Source: Takakia lepidozioides (Eukaryota; Streptophyta; Takakiopsida; Takakiales; Takakiaceae). Taken from it: a stretch of 64,000 bases of DNA. Location of the stretch: positions 8,866,001-8,930,000 of the forward strand of contig CM060733.1 of the NCBI GenBank assembly GCA_030704615.1. The letters run 5' to 3'. The position numbers and the translations under genes are program-made. The notes below the pieces were generated by a model. That model had not been told where the DNA came from and ran no database searches. It saw only the letters and a list, made by a program, of their open reading frames with translations. This document shows positions 36,272-46,435 of the stretch, in pieces (position 1 is the stretch's first letter; each line of letters begins with the position of its first letter).

Positions 36272-36469
36272 GACCTATTATACAAGGTCCAGGTATGCTT
36301 TCTCACTGATTTTTGCACCGGTTGGCTTGGATACGTAATTAGGATCAAGGGACTAATTAGGTTCATTTGGAGTAGCTGGTTGACATATGTTGAAGTCCTT
36401 CACAATTGTACACAGCTGCTTATTTGTAACTGCTTCAGTCCTGGTTGATCAAGCAAAGTAGTTGAAAGC

Positions 36470-36600
36470 ATGAGACGTTGTTTTTGTAGCCTTGTGGCAA
36501 TAGACCCCCACATTCAGTTTGGGCGGCACAAGGGGGAACACACATTACCTTGTGAGGGCTCAGTCCAGTAGTGGGACTTACCATGATATATCCTATCATA
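36470..36600 (-). mobile_element. LINE tail fragment
   Basis: Carries gagacgttgtttttgtagcc, then ttgtggcaatagaccc and ttgtgagggctcagtccagt, all matching the 3' end of the LINE family in the hydrolase introns, in the same orientation. No coding sequence remains. Confidence 0.6.
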
Positions 36601-37330
36601 TGTCCAATCACTTACATTCAGCTGTGCACACTGATTTCAGGTAGTTTATTTTTACTTTTTACTTTAAAAAAAAAAAAAACATTTTTACATTATCTTACAC
36701 AGCTCGTTTTACTTCTTTGATACGGTTCTTTTGAGATTTAAATCTAATATCAGACCTGGACTATGAACTGGCTGGTGCTAGACTTCTTGCATACATTTCT
36801 TTCTCAACTTTCTTCAACTTCATATCAGGTCATAGACAGGCGTCACTGCATTATTCATGCCAGGTACCTGCAACTTTGAAAATTTGAGTACTCAAACCAC
36901 CTCAAAACACAAAATTGTTAAAGTGTGATATTGCTTATGGTGAAAACTTGAAAGCTTGCCAATTTACAAATTCGGCTCTTTAAATCACCTAGTGTACTTG
37001 GCATTCAGGTGCTGGTTTTCTGTAAAATATGAGGATATGTCTAGCCTCTAGCCTTATCACTTTTGAGGTTATGTTACTCCATGTTTGACAATGAGAGTGG
37101 GAAAACATCACATGATCAGGGCGCTCTTTCTCCTCTATTGCTTCAACTTCCCCTGTGCTCCGAATCTACAAATTCCTGTGTTTCCTTGAAGGAGTTTTCA
37201 TGCTTGAAGGTTGAAAAGGACAACTCACGCTAAAGACAAAAATCATTAATATGGACATAAAAAAATGCCAGTCATAGAGAAGATACAGAACCAAATCAAC
37301 GGATGCAGACACATACTCCGCTAGAGCTAC
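36600..37330. other. Region without recognisable genes
   Basis: AT-rich, with an A run at 36667-36679. No frame longer than a few dozen codons and no motif seen. Confidence 0.4.
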
Positions 37331-37332
37331 CG

Positions 37333-37935
37333 TCAGAGAAGTTCACTCTCTGCTCGAGGGGAGCTTCCCAAACCTCTGGGCCTTGTAGATAAAAAAAACT
37401 CTTCTGCAAGGCATCTCCATAATTGAATGGAGTGCCACCCATGAACGAGCCAGCGTATGACCACCAGTTGCTCCAGTTTCTTGTACTTGTTCTTCATGCC
37501 TGCAACTTCACAAAACCCCCACAAAATAATCCTCGCAAACAGGCTCTGGTTTAACCAGGTCTGTGGACACAATCCACCGTCACCTGTGGTTGGTGGTCTT
37601 CCCACTGGGGCTGGAGTGGACAAATCTGTCAGCATGGCTACTTTGAGACAGAAAAGAAGCCTGGCTGGTTGAAAATAAGAGTTGACAAATTCCCAAAGTC
37701 TTGAAGAAAACAGTAGCTGCATCTGTGCCCTGCAGGCATGAGGCCCCTTTCTTTTTAAGGAAAGCTTTACTTGTGGAAGCCCCTGCGACACGGCAGTCTT
37801 GAAATAGGTGTGAGCAGACGATGCAGAGAACGCAATCAAATCATTATCCCTAGAGATTGTCAAACTTTTCCGTCCTGTGTGCACCAGTAGCTGGATTCCA
37901 GTCAGGATCAAAGAGCACAAGTCTGCAAAAAACAA
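37333..37935 (-). other. Open frame of about 200 codons, probable decayed repeat ORF
   Basis: The frame is open on the minus strand but begins at a non-ATG codon. It contains TWLNQSLFARIILWGFCEVA and WLVHGWHSIQLWRCLAEEFF, which look protein-like (regular hydrophobic spacing, many Trp). I recognise no domain. Given the context, a fragment of a LINE or other repeat ORF is most likely. A single-exon gene piece is possible. Confidence 0.25.
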
Positions 37936-38145
37936 ATTCCATCACTTCTGCGCAGAACTGATATAACAACCTCTACCGGATGATGGTGATTGATTAGAAA
38001 GTGATAAGTCCTGCACTACTAGAGGTCACAAGCCCTCGGGACTATGCCCGTCAGCACAAGAAACAATCAAGGAGAACAACATCCTCATCCTTCAAGTATT
38101 CAGAGAACATAGGATTCACACAATTCTATCCCTTCAGAACATTCA

Positions 38146-39967
38146 CTACATAGTCAAGTCCTGTATCTCTGCTGCCAAATCATCATCACCATCCTCTGGC
38201 TCTGACCCCGACTCTTTGTCTTCCTCCTCATCCTCCTCATCCTCCTCTTCATTCTCATCCAGAGATCCAAGAACCCCAATCCCCACAACACCTTTGGCGA
38301 GCACCTCCTGCAAGGCTTCAATTCCTGCCTCGGAGATGTGGTTTCCGTTCAGATTAAGTGATACGAATCCAGGCTTTCCAGCCACAGCTTGTGCTGCTGC
38401 AACGGCGCCTATCCTGCTCAGTTCATTCATACTCAAATCCAGCGACTTCAGGCATTCATGGCCCTCACCAAGTGCCTGGCAGACCACAACAGCACCTTTG
38501 TCTTCCAGCTCATTCTCTGACAGATTTAACCTGCTCAAGAATTTCATTGATTGAATGCAGGTTGCAAGAGCTGGAGCAGCATTCACTGTGATCTCATTGC
38601 CCCCTAGTTCTAGAACTGCTAACTGTGAAGCTCCTTCTGCAAGGGCCTTCGCCACAGCTAGGGTGCCTTTGTCCTCCAACCCTAAATCACTCAGATAAGC
38701 CTCTCTGAGCTGAGTATGAATCCTCAGTGTCTCAGCCAATGCAAGCCCGCCCTCAGGGCCATACATATTGTCCCTTAGGTCGATTCTCCTTAGGCATCTT
38801 CCACTTTGTAGGGCCTTTGCAAGAGCAATCCCTCCCTCACTCCCCACCCTAGTCGAAGAGAACTGGAAGTCTTCAATGAGGGGAGCGGTCCTCACAATCT
38901 CTGCCAGCTCCTGTGCCCCGGCATCACCAGTCATGTTGTTGTGGAACTGCAGCGTTAGGATCTTCTGAGCAGAAGGAAGCAGTTCGCGGATTGCCCGTGC
39001 TGCATCCTCTGAAATTCCATTATTCATGAAGTAAAGGGCTTGTAGACTGCTCTGTGATTTCAGTAGCGCTGCAAATGCACGAACTCCTTTCTCGCCCAAT
39101 GCATTGTCTGACAAGTTCAGTGACCTCAGTTGACACCCTTCGAGGGCCGCGGAGAAGGAGGACATAACCCGTAGCGCTTCTCCCTCGGGTCGGCCCGCCA
39201 CAATATCCGCAAGGTTCACATCCACCAGTTGGTCCCTAAGAGGTCTCAACGCGCGAGCTGCCACTGCTGCGGCTTCAATACCAAAGCTGCGATTGCTCAA
39301 ACAGATATGATTGTAAGCCTCATCTGCCTGTAGCAACGGCCTCAAAAGATCCTCGGCGGTTTCTTTCTCAAGGAATGTCCTCGTTCCACCGGATACGTCA
39401 AAAATGATCTTCTCCGTGCCCTCCTCTTGTCCGTCTGAAACTGATCTTTCTACCCGACCTGCAGCAATTGGACTTCGTACTCTTAGGTCATCATTCCAAT
39501 GCTCAAACATCCGTCAGTTGAATATGAAAGTGTGCATGTCCCAAAATTGACACAGACTAACCTGGTTGCTCACCATCCCCAGCGCTCCCATCCGTCCCAT
39601 CCTGCTCATGACCTTCCGAACCTTGAATACTGACCAAGCTCACTGGCGCGCCCTCACGTTTTCCAATTTTCAGCCTTTCCAGCATCAAATAACTGGCATG
39701 CCTCGCATACACCTGCACAGTGCTACTTCCAAATCCATCTTGCTGCGCCTCCGCCTCCTTCTGCGCTACAGCGAACGCCGCCTCCTCTATCTGCTTGGCA
39801 TGCTCCCCGGCCTCAGTGCTATCAATCCTCCCATACTTCTGCGAGAAGAAGGACATGGATGTGAGGTTGGTGGCCATGCGCTCTACCAGGGTCGCCCTGG
39901 TGGCGTCGCTGGGCGGCCACAGCTTGAAGCCGCCCCGCTCTCCCCCTGCGGCTGCCGCCATCGCCAT
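38146..39967 (-). CDS. RANGAP: Ran GTPase-activating protein with WPP domain (RanGAP)
   Basis: Stimulates GTP hydrolysis by Ran and so maintains the Ran gradient for nuclear transport; the plant-specific WPP domain anchors it to the nuclear envelope and cell plate. Exon 1 is 39562-39967 (ATG, MAMAAAAGGERGG) and exon 2 is 38146-39458, joined across a 103 bp intron (donor gttagt, acceptor ctgcag) in phase, giving 572 residues. Residues 1-135 hold the WPP domain (KLWPPSDATRATLVERMATN, FSQKYGRID). Next come about ten leucine-rich repeats (LRSLNLSDNALGEKG, LRRIDLRDNMYGPEG, LKSLDLSMNELSRIG), then a highly acidic tail (EEDEEDEEEDKE). Length and layout match plant RanGAP1/2. It is transcribed away from AKR2 and shares its promoter region. 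It looks intact. Confidence 0.95.
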
Positions 39968-40398
39968 CGCAGGCCTTCCTCAGCTCTCCCTCTCTGATGT
40001 TCGCCTTCCTCTCGCCACTCTCCTTGCGCTTTATTCGCCGAATTTCCAGAGACTTCCTATGGTCCAAAATTACTTGTGTCCATAGCCATATATGGCGAAA
40101 CTAAAACACTTAATGAAAATAATGTGAAACGTGCAACTTTACTCAGTCCAAAATTACGTTTATGTACAGCCATTTATGGCGGAAATAAGAAAAACAAACT
40201 GCCCGAGACAAAAATTACTTGTGTCCATAGCCATATATGGCGAATTGTTTAAAAAAAAAAAATAGTGTGAGCTGAAGGTAGAGAAAGGGAGGAAGAAGAG
40301 AAAGAGACAGACGAGAGAGAGAGAGAGGCAGCCGATTCCACCTTGTGGGAGAGCTGTGCCTGATTTATCTGCTGTACTGCAAGCGGCTTCCTGCAGCC
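39968..40398. promoter_or_regulatory. Bidirectional promoter region between RanGAP and AKR2
   Basis: The two start codons are 431 bp apart and face away from each other, so both promoters and both 5' leaders lie here. The most striking content is a threefold repeat with CArG boxes (listed separately). A purine tract (ga-rich) at 40260-40330 probably belongs to the AKR2 leader. Transcription starts cannot be placed from sequence alone. Confidence 0.75.
40061..40242 (+). promoter_or_regulatory. Three copies of a ~37 bp element, each with a CArG-type box
   Basis: Copies lie at about 40061-40097, 40146-40182 and 40206-40242. Each reads (c)aaaattacttgtgtccatag and then a CArG-like box and gcg. 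The boxes are CCATATATGG (40086-40095), CCATTTATGG (40170-40179) and CCATATATGG (40231-40240), all fitting CC(A/T)6GG, the MADS/SRF binding consensus. Copies 1 and 3 are almost identical, copy 2 is more diverged. Being repeated and within the shared promoter, they may act on both genes; that is an inference. Confidence 0.7.
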
Positions 40399-43300
40399 AT
40401 GGCTTCTGAAGGTATGGGAGGTGTTTGCTTTGCCACTTGATATGTTTTGGGGTGGAATTCACTGATGGAAGTGTTGGTTGTTTTGCACAAAATAGATGCC
40501 GTAGCCTTGCAGCCACGGACGCTTTTCCTTGTGTCGGTGAAATGTTAGAGTGAAACTCAGCTGCAGAGGTGTGAGAAAGACAGAGAGAGAGAGAGCGATG
40601 GTAAGCGATGTAGGATTCTTCCTCGCTTCTGGTGGGCGGTTGTTGAAGGATCAGGTCAGACTTGGCTTTAGAAGTAGATGTGGTCTGATTGCGTGACAAT
40701 CAGAATCTTGGAAGTTTCACTTTGCTCGATTGTGAACTTACTGTCAGTGGGTGCCTCAGAATGTGTCTCTCTTCCTTGTCAAAATGTTTTCTGTTAGTTG
40801 GAACATACCGTCTCTCCCGCATGAGTGGATCCGACTCTTTGCCCCTTCTCTGGCCGTGGAAATGCAGAAGCATTTCAGTCTGTTCTCGATAGCCATCCTA
40901 CCACATGACGGTCGATAGATGAGATATCCATGCATTCAGACCGATGTATTCTGTTACTAGTGAATGCAGAATTGTCTACTGTGAGCAGTTATTCGGACCT
41001 GATAATCCACTTTGTCTTTGGGATCAAGAACGGAGGTGAATTGACCTGTGAAATTGTCCGGTGGTGAAGAACCATAGTGTCTGGTTTTTCCAAATTGACA
41101 AGTGCCTCAGTGAGTCTGGCGTTCAGGTGAATGGTTGGAATCCATCTAATCGTTTGTAGTGGATTGCACACCCATTGCAGTCCTCTTGCATGTTCAGAAC
41201 GCAGGACGACATACTTCTGTTATCTGGCAATTTCAAGTTATTTGGGGTTTTCTGGTCTCCTCTTAGTGCAAAATATTGCTCGTTGTAAGTGGTTATAGGT
41301 GGCGCACACAATAGGGTATGCTCAAAGTGAACAGAAGTACAGAAATGTTCACACCACCAACTGTGTATTTTTCAGATGGAATTCTTTCTTGATTCACTAC
41401 ATACTTTGTGGTCAATTAAGCCAGGAGTATTATCCTCTCATAGGAGAGTTTTGATAGCAACTTTCTGTTGCTGGCAATTGTGGGAGGACAGGAAAGGGAG
41501 AAGATAGCCAGGCCACAGCCAAGGATGCAGAGGAAAAGGCTCCTGCCACGAATGCTCCATCACCACCTGTATCCGGGGTTGAGCATGATCCAGGCATCTC
41601 CAACCCGTTTGACTTTTCAGCAATGTCTGGTCTTTTGAACGTATTTTTCAGCCCTTACCCCTCTCTGCAATAGCAGAAAATTACTGGTCATGATATGTTC
41701 ACATTTGCAGTTTTTCCAGAGTGTTGCATGTTCCTTAGAATATAGTGTAGGCTGAGGCTTGATCTTTCTACTGCTGGAGTTGGGTGGTTCCCTATGCAAT
41801 TCAAATGTTTGACTAATCAATGTCCAGTACGTAAGACAGTGACTATTGGATATTAGTCCATCATCAATAGAACTTCTGCTGTAAGTTTGCTAGCATAATA
41901 GACACCAATTAGAGTCGATAATTGAAGAACTTGAAAGAACTCCAGTTATAGCATCCTAGCTCTCTTCTTTCTTTTCCTCCTCTCTCTCTTGTACCATGGA
42001 TCTCTGCAATGATTGTGCATTTGGGCTTCAGGATCCGAGCATAAAGGACATGGCAGAGCAGATAGCCAAGGACCCTGCCTTCAACCAGATGGCACAGCAG
42101 CTGCAACTGAGTGTGCAGAACGTGGGACAAGATGGCATTCCACAGTTGGATACGAACCAGTACATCACTGCTATGCAGCAAGTCATGCAGAACCCTGAAT
42201 TCATGACCATGGCTGAACGCCTTGGCAATGCCCTCATGCAGGTACCCTCTCCCTCATTGTCGACATACAGACAAAGACACACATGCCACTTTTCACTCTC
42301 CATATTTTCATTTCCGTGTCAGTATTGAGGTTGACATGTGTAAAACCCACTTTTTTGACCTATGTGCAGTGTGATTTGAGCATTCACACATCATTATGAC
42401 GTCTGTAATCAAAGCAGCATAAGTATAGAGAATCATTGACTAAATTTAGCAGACAGGGTCTGGGGACTGAATGATTGAATCAGTGAGCAAAAGAGCAAAA
42501 TCATCGATAGTCAAGCAAGCAGACATAACCGAAGCAATATTCCTTGTCATGTATGATGATGCAGTGTTGGAATGACATCTTCTAACCAAACTTGAATAAT
42601 CTCAAACATGGCTGTGCCAAAGTGAAATTAGGATGAAGTTGAACTAGGTTTTGGTTTCCTGTGGCTAGCAGGATCCTGCAATGTCAGGTATGCTGTCAAA
42701 CTTGACTGACCCAGCACACAAGGAGCAACTTGAGCAACAGATGGCCCAAGTGTCAGAAGACCCCTCTCTCAAGCCTGTTTTGGAAGAGATTGAGACTGGT
42801 GGTCCTGCAGCCTTGATGAAGTAAGACATTTATGCAGTTGTTTCCTGTTTCTTTCTTTCTTTCCCTGTCTCTGCCAATCCTCAAAGTTTTCACACGGCGA
42901 TCAAAGCCTGCACGAAAAAAAGCTGACCTATTCATGCAGAATTGCAGGATGTCTAGGAGCATTCAACAGCAACCTAGACGACAGACATTTGTATGGAAAA
43001 GCTGGCTTGCGACTGGGCACCTTTAATGTGATGGGCTCTTGATGTGATGGCTCAAGGTCAGATGGTGGGGTCAGATGAATCGCCCTAATACCATATACCC
43101 TAAGATGATGGATTCTATTTCTTGGAACCAAGACGATCCGATAAACAGGCTAAGTCAAGATAGAGGAGATTTTCGAGTACCTGAGTATATTAGGCAGGCA
43201 GAATTGACCCTGCTAGATGAAGCTGACTTGGAGGCGGAAGTGGCTAAGGCCATGTCAGAGCACGAAGTCTGTCCTGAACTTGTTTCCAGTTTGTGACATG

Positions 43301-46300
43301 GGTGAGGACCTTAAGGGCCCACCTACCCTCGGCACTAGAATGAAATTTATACTCAGGGTGGGGAGAAATAAACAGATGCAGGGAGGAAAGGAGATTGTCA
43401 ATGCCCAGTGTGCAGGCGGCCTGAAGAAAATTTCCATTTTCTGATGCAATGTCTGGGGTATTCTCGAGACCCTCTTCAGGACCATCAAGAACATAGTCCC
43501 TGCACCTATGTCCACCAACCCAAAAAATCTTGGCTGAGCCTAAAGCCTTGGCCCTGTTGCTGGGCATTTCACATACAGCAGATTGATGCTTGTGCGAAGG
43601 AATTTTCAGAAGAAATCTGGAAAGCCCGAACCACTTGTTATACCAAGGCAAGTCCCACTACTGGAGTGATCCCCTCACAAAGGTAGTGTATGTTCCCTCT
43701 TGTTCCGGCCAAGCTGGGCGTGGGTCTATGGCCCCAACAGCGTCGCATGAATACATTCTCTCCCCCCCGTGATTTGAGGCTTAAGTTTCTTTCCAGTTAT
43801 AATTCTATCCAGCCTCACAATAACTTGCGACGGAGTTGTAACTAGGCAATCTTTCTTTCTGCCCTTCCAATATATAGCTTCTCTGTTCTTCCCAACGGAT
43901 AATTTTGGACTACCCATACTATGAAATAAAAAAACTGTATTTTTGAGCCAACGTAGATCAAACCTGACTACAGATGCCAATTCATCTGTCTCCCACCCGA
44001 CTCGAAGTGGACTTGCATTAGCTAACCTCAAACTCCAAACCAGGAAGTGCTGATGTTGGACTAGACTAGCAGGTCATGAAATCTTGTTTTGGTGAAATGA
44101 ATGTTCTTTGCTCTAGTGATTAAGGTCAAATTTTTGTCCATTGTATTCAAGGTTCGAGATCAAATTTTGGCAACACAACAGTCAGTACCTGCTATGGTTG
44201 GTGCCTGGGACCAATGAAATGTGCAATGTATTCACAGGTATTGGAATGATCCAGCAGTTCTGGCCAAGCTAGGGCAAGCCATGGGCGTGGGCATCCCAGG
44301 GGAGGGAGGTTTCCCAGTGACTGGGGAATCCGCCAATGATGAGGAAGGCGAGGAAGAGGCAGGTGATGAGGAAGACGAGGAGTTGACTGTCCATCACACA
44401 GCCAGTACTGGGGATGTTGAGGTATAGTCATCTTTCCCCTGGTGTCCAATAAGACACTATATTCTGTGTTTTATATTGTTGAACCCTCCCTGGCTTGGTG
44501 ATTAGAAATTGATGTACAACCTACCAGCTGTGGATAAGAGAACCCTAGAAAACTCACCAATCCATTGCAAGTTAAGCTTGCTTGGAAGGCTGTTTTGAGG
44601 TCAGCACATCATTGATGCTTTATTGCTTTGATTACTTGGCTATCTTTCCGTGTTTCCAATTTCTTCTAGGTTTAAGAGCTCTACACACACCTTTGTTTAG
44701 AAAACTTGTGAGTGCAATCATGAAGGGCAGGGTTTGGTTGTGGGTTCTTGTAAGTAGCTCTGTTGCCACTCTTGAAGTTAGTGGCTTTTTTATGTAGCAT
44801 TTGAAATTTCTGTCTGTTCCATACCTTGGTGGATTTTATAATGTCTTTGACATATTTGTGAATGTTACTTCATATCAGACTGTGGGATGTTGTGGCCTGC
44901 AGTCTTACCAGACTGCCAGGCTGTAGAGCTTCTTATTAGCTTGCATGGAGGAGACTCCGTTTCACCTATAGTTTGACAAGATTTGAACTCCTGACCCGAT
45001 CGACTCAATTATTGAATATCCCCCAAAAAAGACAACTTTTGATTATTGGTTAAACATGGGTGGTAGCAGGGTTTAAAGATTCTGCTTCAAGAAGGTGCAG
45101 ATAAGGACGAGAAGGATGCAGAGGGACGGACAGCCTTGCATTTTGCGTCTGGCTATGGAGAAGCAAGTGTCTTTTCTCCCTTAGCATCTTGTAATCTAAG
45201 ATGTTGTTGGACAGATGTTTGTAATAGAATGCTCATTTCTCTGTCATAGCAGTAAATGCATGACTGACCAAACCATTAAAACAAACAGCGTTTTGCACAC
45301 ATGGGGAGCACAAGCTGCTACTTCACGCTTACCAATCAACCAATGAACTTAAAAGCTAAGATTTAGTACAAAAGAGCTGGTTAAATGATGAGAAGAATGA
45401 CCTGAGCTCTCTTGGCATGGAGATGCCATTCAGTAAATGTATTTGCTTCTTTCCTGCACCATACTGAAGCTTATGGCCATAAGGTTCAGCCATGGATGAT
45501 ATTATGATGGATGAGGGGGTCTGACAAGTGTGTGTTGGCTGGCAGGTGAAATGTGCTGAGGTATTGCTGGAAGGTGGAGCAGCTGTAGATGCACTGGACA
45601 AAAACAATAACACTGCCCTTCACTATGCTGCTGGATACGGCCGCCAGGAGTGTGTTGAGCTCCTCCTCAAGAATGGTGCTGCTGTGTAAGTTTTTTTGTT
45701 CTCCAATTCGACATCTTCAAGATTCAGAGACTTTCGGCTCACCAGATGATGATTTCCTTCTTTGGTATAATCCAGGATCAACATTGCTTCAGAGCGGCCT
45801 ACTTAATTTGACCTGCATGCCAGGCAAGACTAAGAGGAAGCGAGGATACAATTTTCCTGCTATTACTGCTTTTACAATGCTTGACACAAATAGCAGTCTT
45901 CACCAAAGCTATTTGAGACTGGGATAAGTCTGATGTCAGGAAGACTTTCTGAGGACAACCAATAGAAAGTCTTAGCATTTAGTGAAACTTCATTAAAAGC
46001 ACTGGCATATCCTTCAAGCCTGCCTGAAAGGGGGTTTGATATAGATATTTTTGGACCCAATCACCTATCTAGAAAGAAGTGTAGGTGTTCAGAGTAGTTA
46101 GTGCTCGTCTTGCAAGTTGTACCCATGTTCTTATTCCTACGTTTTATGCTTGCTCTGATTCGGTTCGCTTTATGTCAGCCATGGTAGGCCATGTACTTGC
46201 TTGTGTACGCAAAAGCTTTGTCAGGTGTTGCTTGCATCTGTTCTCAGAGGAACAAGAGATCAAAAGATATGTGTGGTGCTTTTTGAAGTGCACTGAATCA

Positions 46301-46419
46301 GATTCCTTGGGGAATGCAGGACTTTGCGAAATCTGGATGGCAAGACACCTATTGATGTTGCCAAGCTGAACAACCAGAGTGAAGTGTTGAAGCTATTGGA
46401 GAAGGATGTTTTCTTGTGA
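40399..46419 (+). CDS. AKR2: Ankyrin-repeat protein 2 (AKR2), chloroplast outer-envelope targeting factor
   Basis: Cytosolic receptor/chaperone that binds newly made chloroplast outer-envelope membrane proteins and delivers them. Eight exons join in phase: 40399-40411, 41492-41640, 42032-42241, 42672-42820, 44238-44421, 45070-45162, 45546-45685, 46320-46419 (TGA), giving 345 residues, close to Arabidopsis AKR2A. N-terminal Pro/Ala-rich part, then [13 protein letters not shown], the Sti1-like segment [20 protein letters not shown] and [16 protein letters not shown], then [17 protein letters not shown], an acidic linker ([14 protein letters not shown]), and ankyrin repeats [28 protein letters not shown] and TPIDVAKLN, ending LLEKDVFL. 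Intron 6 starts with GC (45163) instead of GT. Intron 4 holds a LINE fragment and a SINE-like unit. The gene looks intact. The first exon has only 13 nt. Confidence 0.95.
43035..43765 (+). mobile_element. LINE fragment inside AKR2 intron 4
   Basis: The plus strand carries [18 protein letters not shown] and [20 protein letters not shown], matching the minus-strand copy at 2440-2870. Next come the zinc-binding [17 protein letters not shown] and the block [17 protein letters not shown], then the family tail ([14 protein letters not shown]). Stops and frame changes show it is dead. Unlike the copies in the hydrolase gene it lies in the same direction as the host gene. Confidence 0.8.
44110..44175 (+). 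mobile_element. tRNA-derived SINE-like fragment in AKR2 intron 4
   Basis: The A-box-like ctctagtgattaaggtc is followed about 40 bases later by the B-box-like aaggttcgagatc, and then ttttggcaacac. This is the usual head of plant tRNA-type SINEs. No cloverleaf is possible. Confidence 0.4.
45163..45545 (+). other. AKR2: AKR2 intron 6, apparent GC-AG intron
   Basis: Exon 6 must end at GAA 45160-45162 for the ankyrin motif [14 protein letters not shown] to continue. The intron then begins gcaagtgtct and ends ctggcag. The only nearby GT (position 45167) would shift the frame. GCAAGT is the typical extended donor of the rare GC-AG class. Confidence 0.75.
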
Positions 46420-46429
46420 AATTGCAACC

Positions 46430-46435
46430 AATAAA
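46430..46435 (+). terminator. AATAAA, candidate polyadenylation signal of AKR2
   Basis: AATAAA starts 11 bases after the AKR2 stop codon. It is close to the stop, so other signals downstream (for example the AT-rich run near 46580) may be used instead. Confidence 0.4.

Noticed and set aside
38216-38554. Serine-rich frame on the plus strand
   Set aside because: Antisense shadow of the acidic RanGAP tail (Glu/Asp codons read backwards give Ser).
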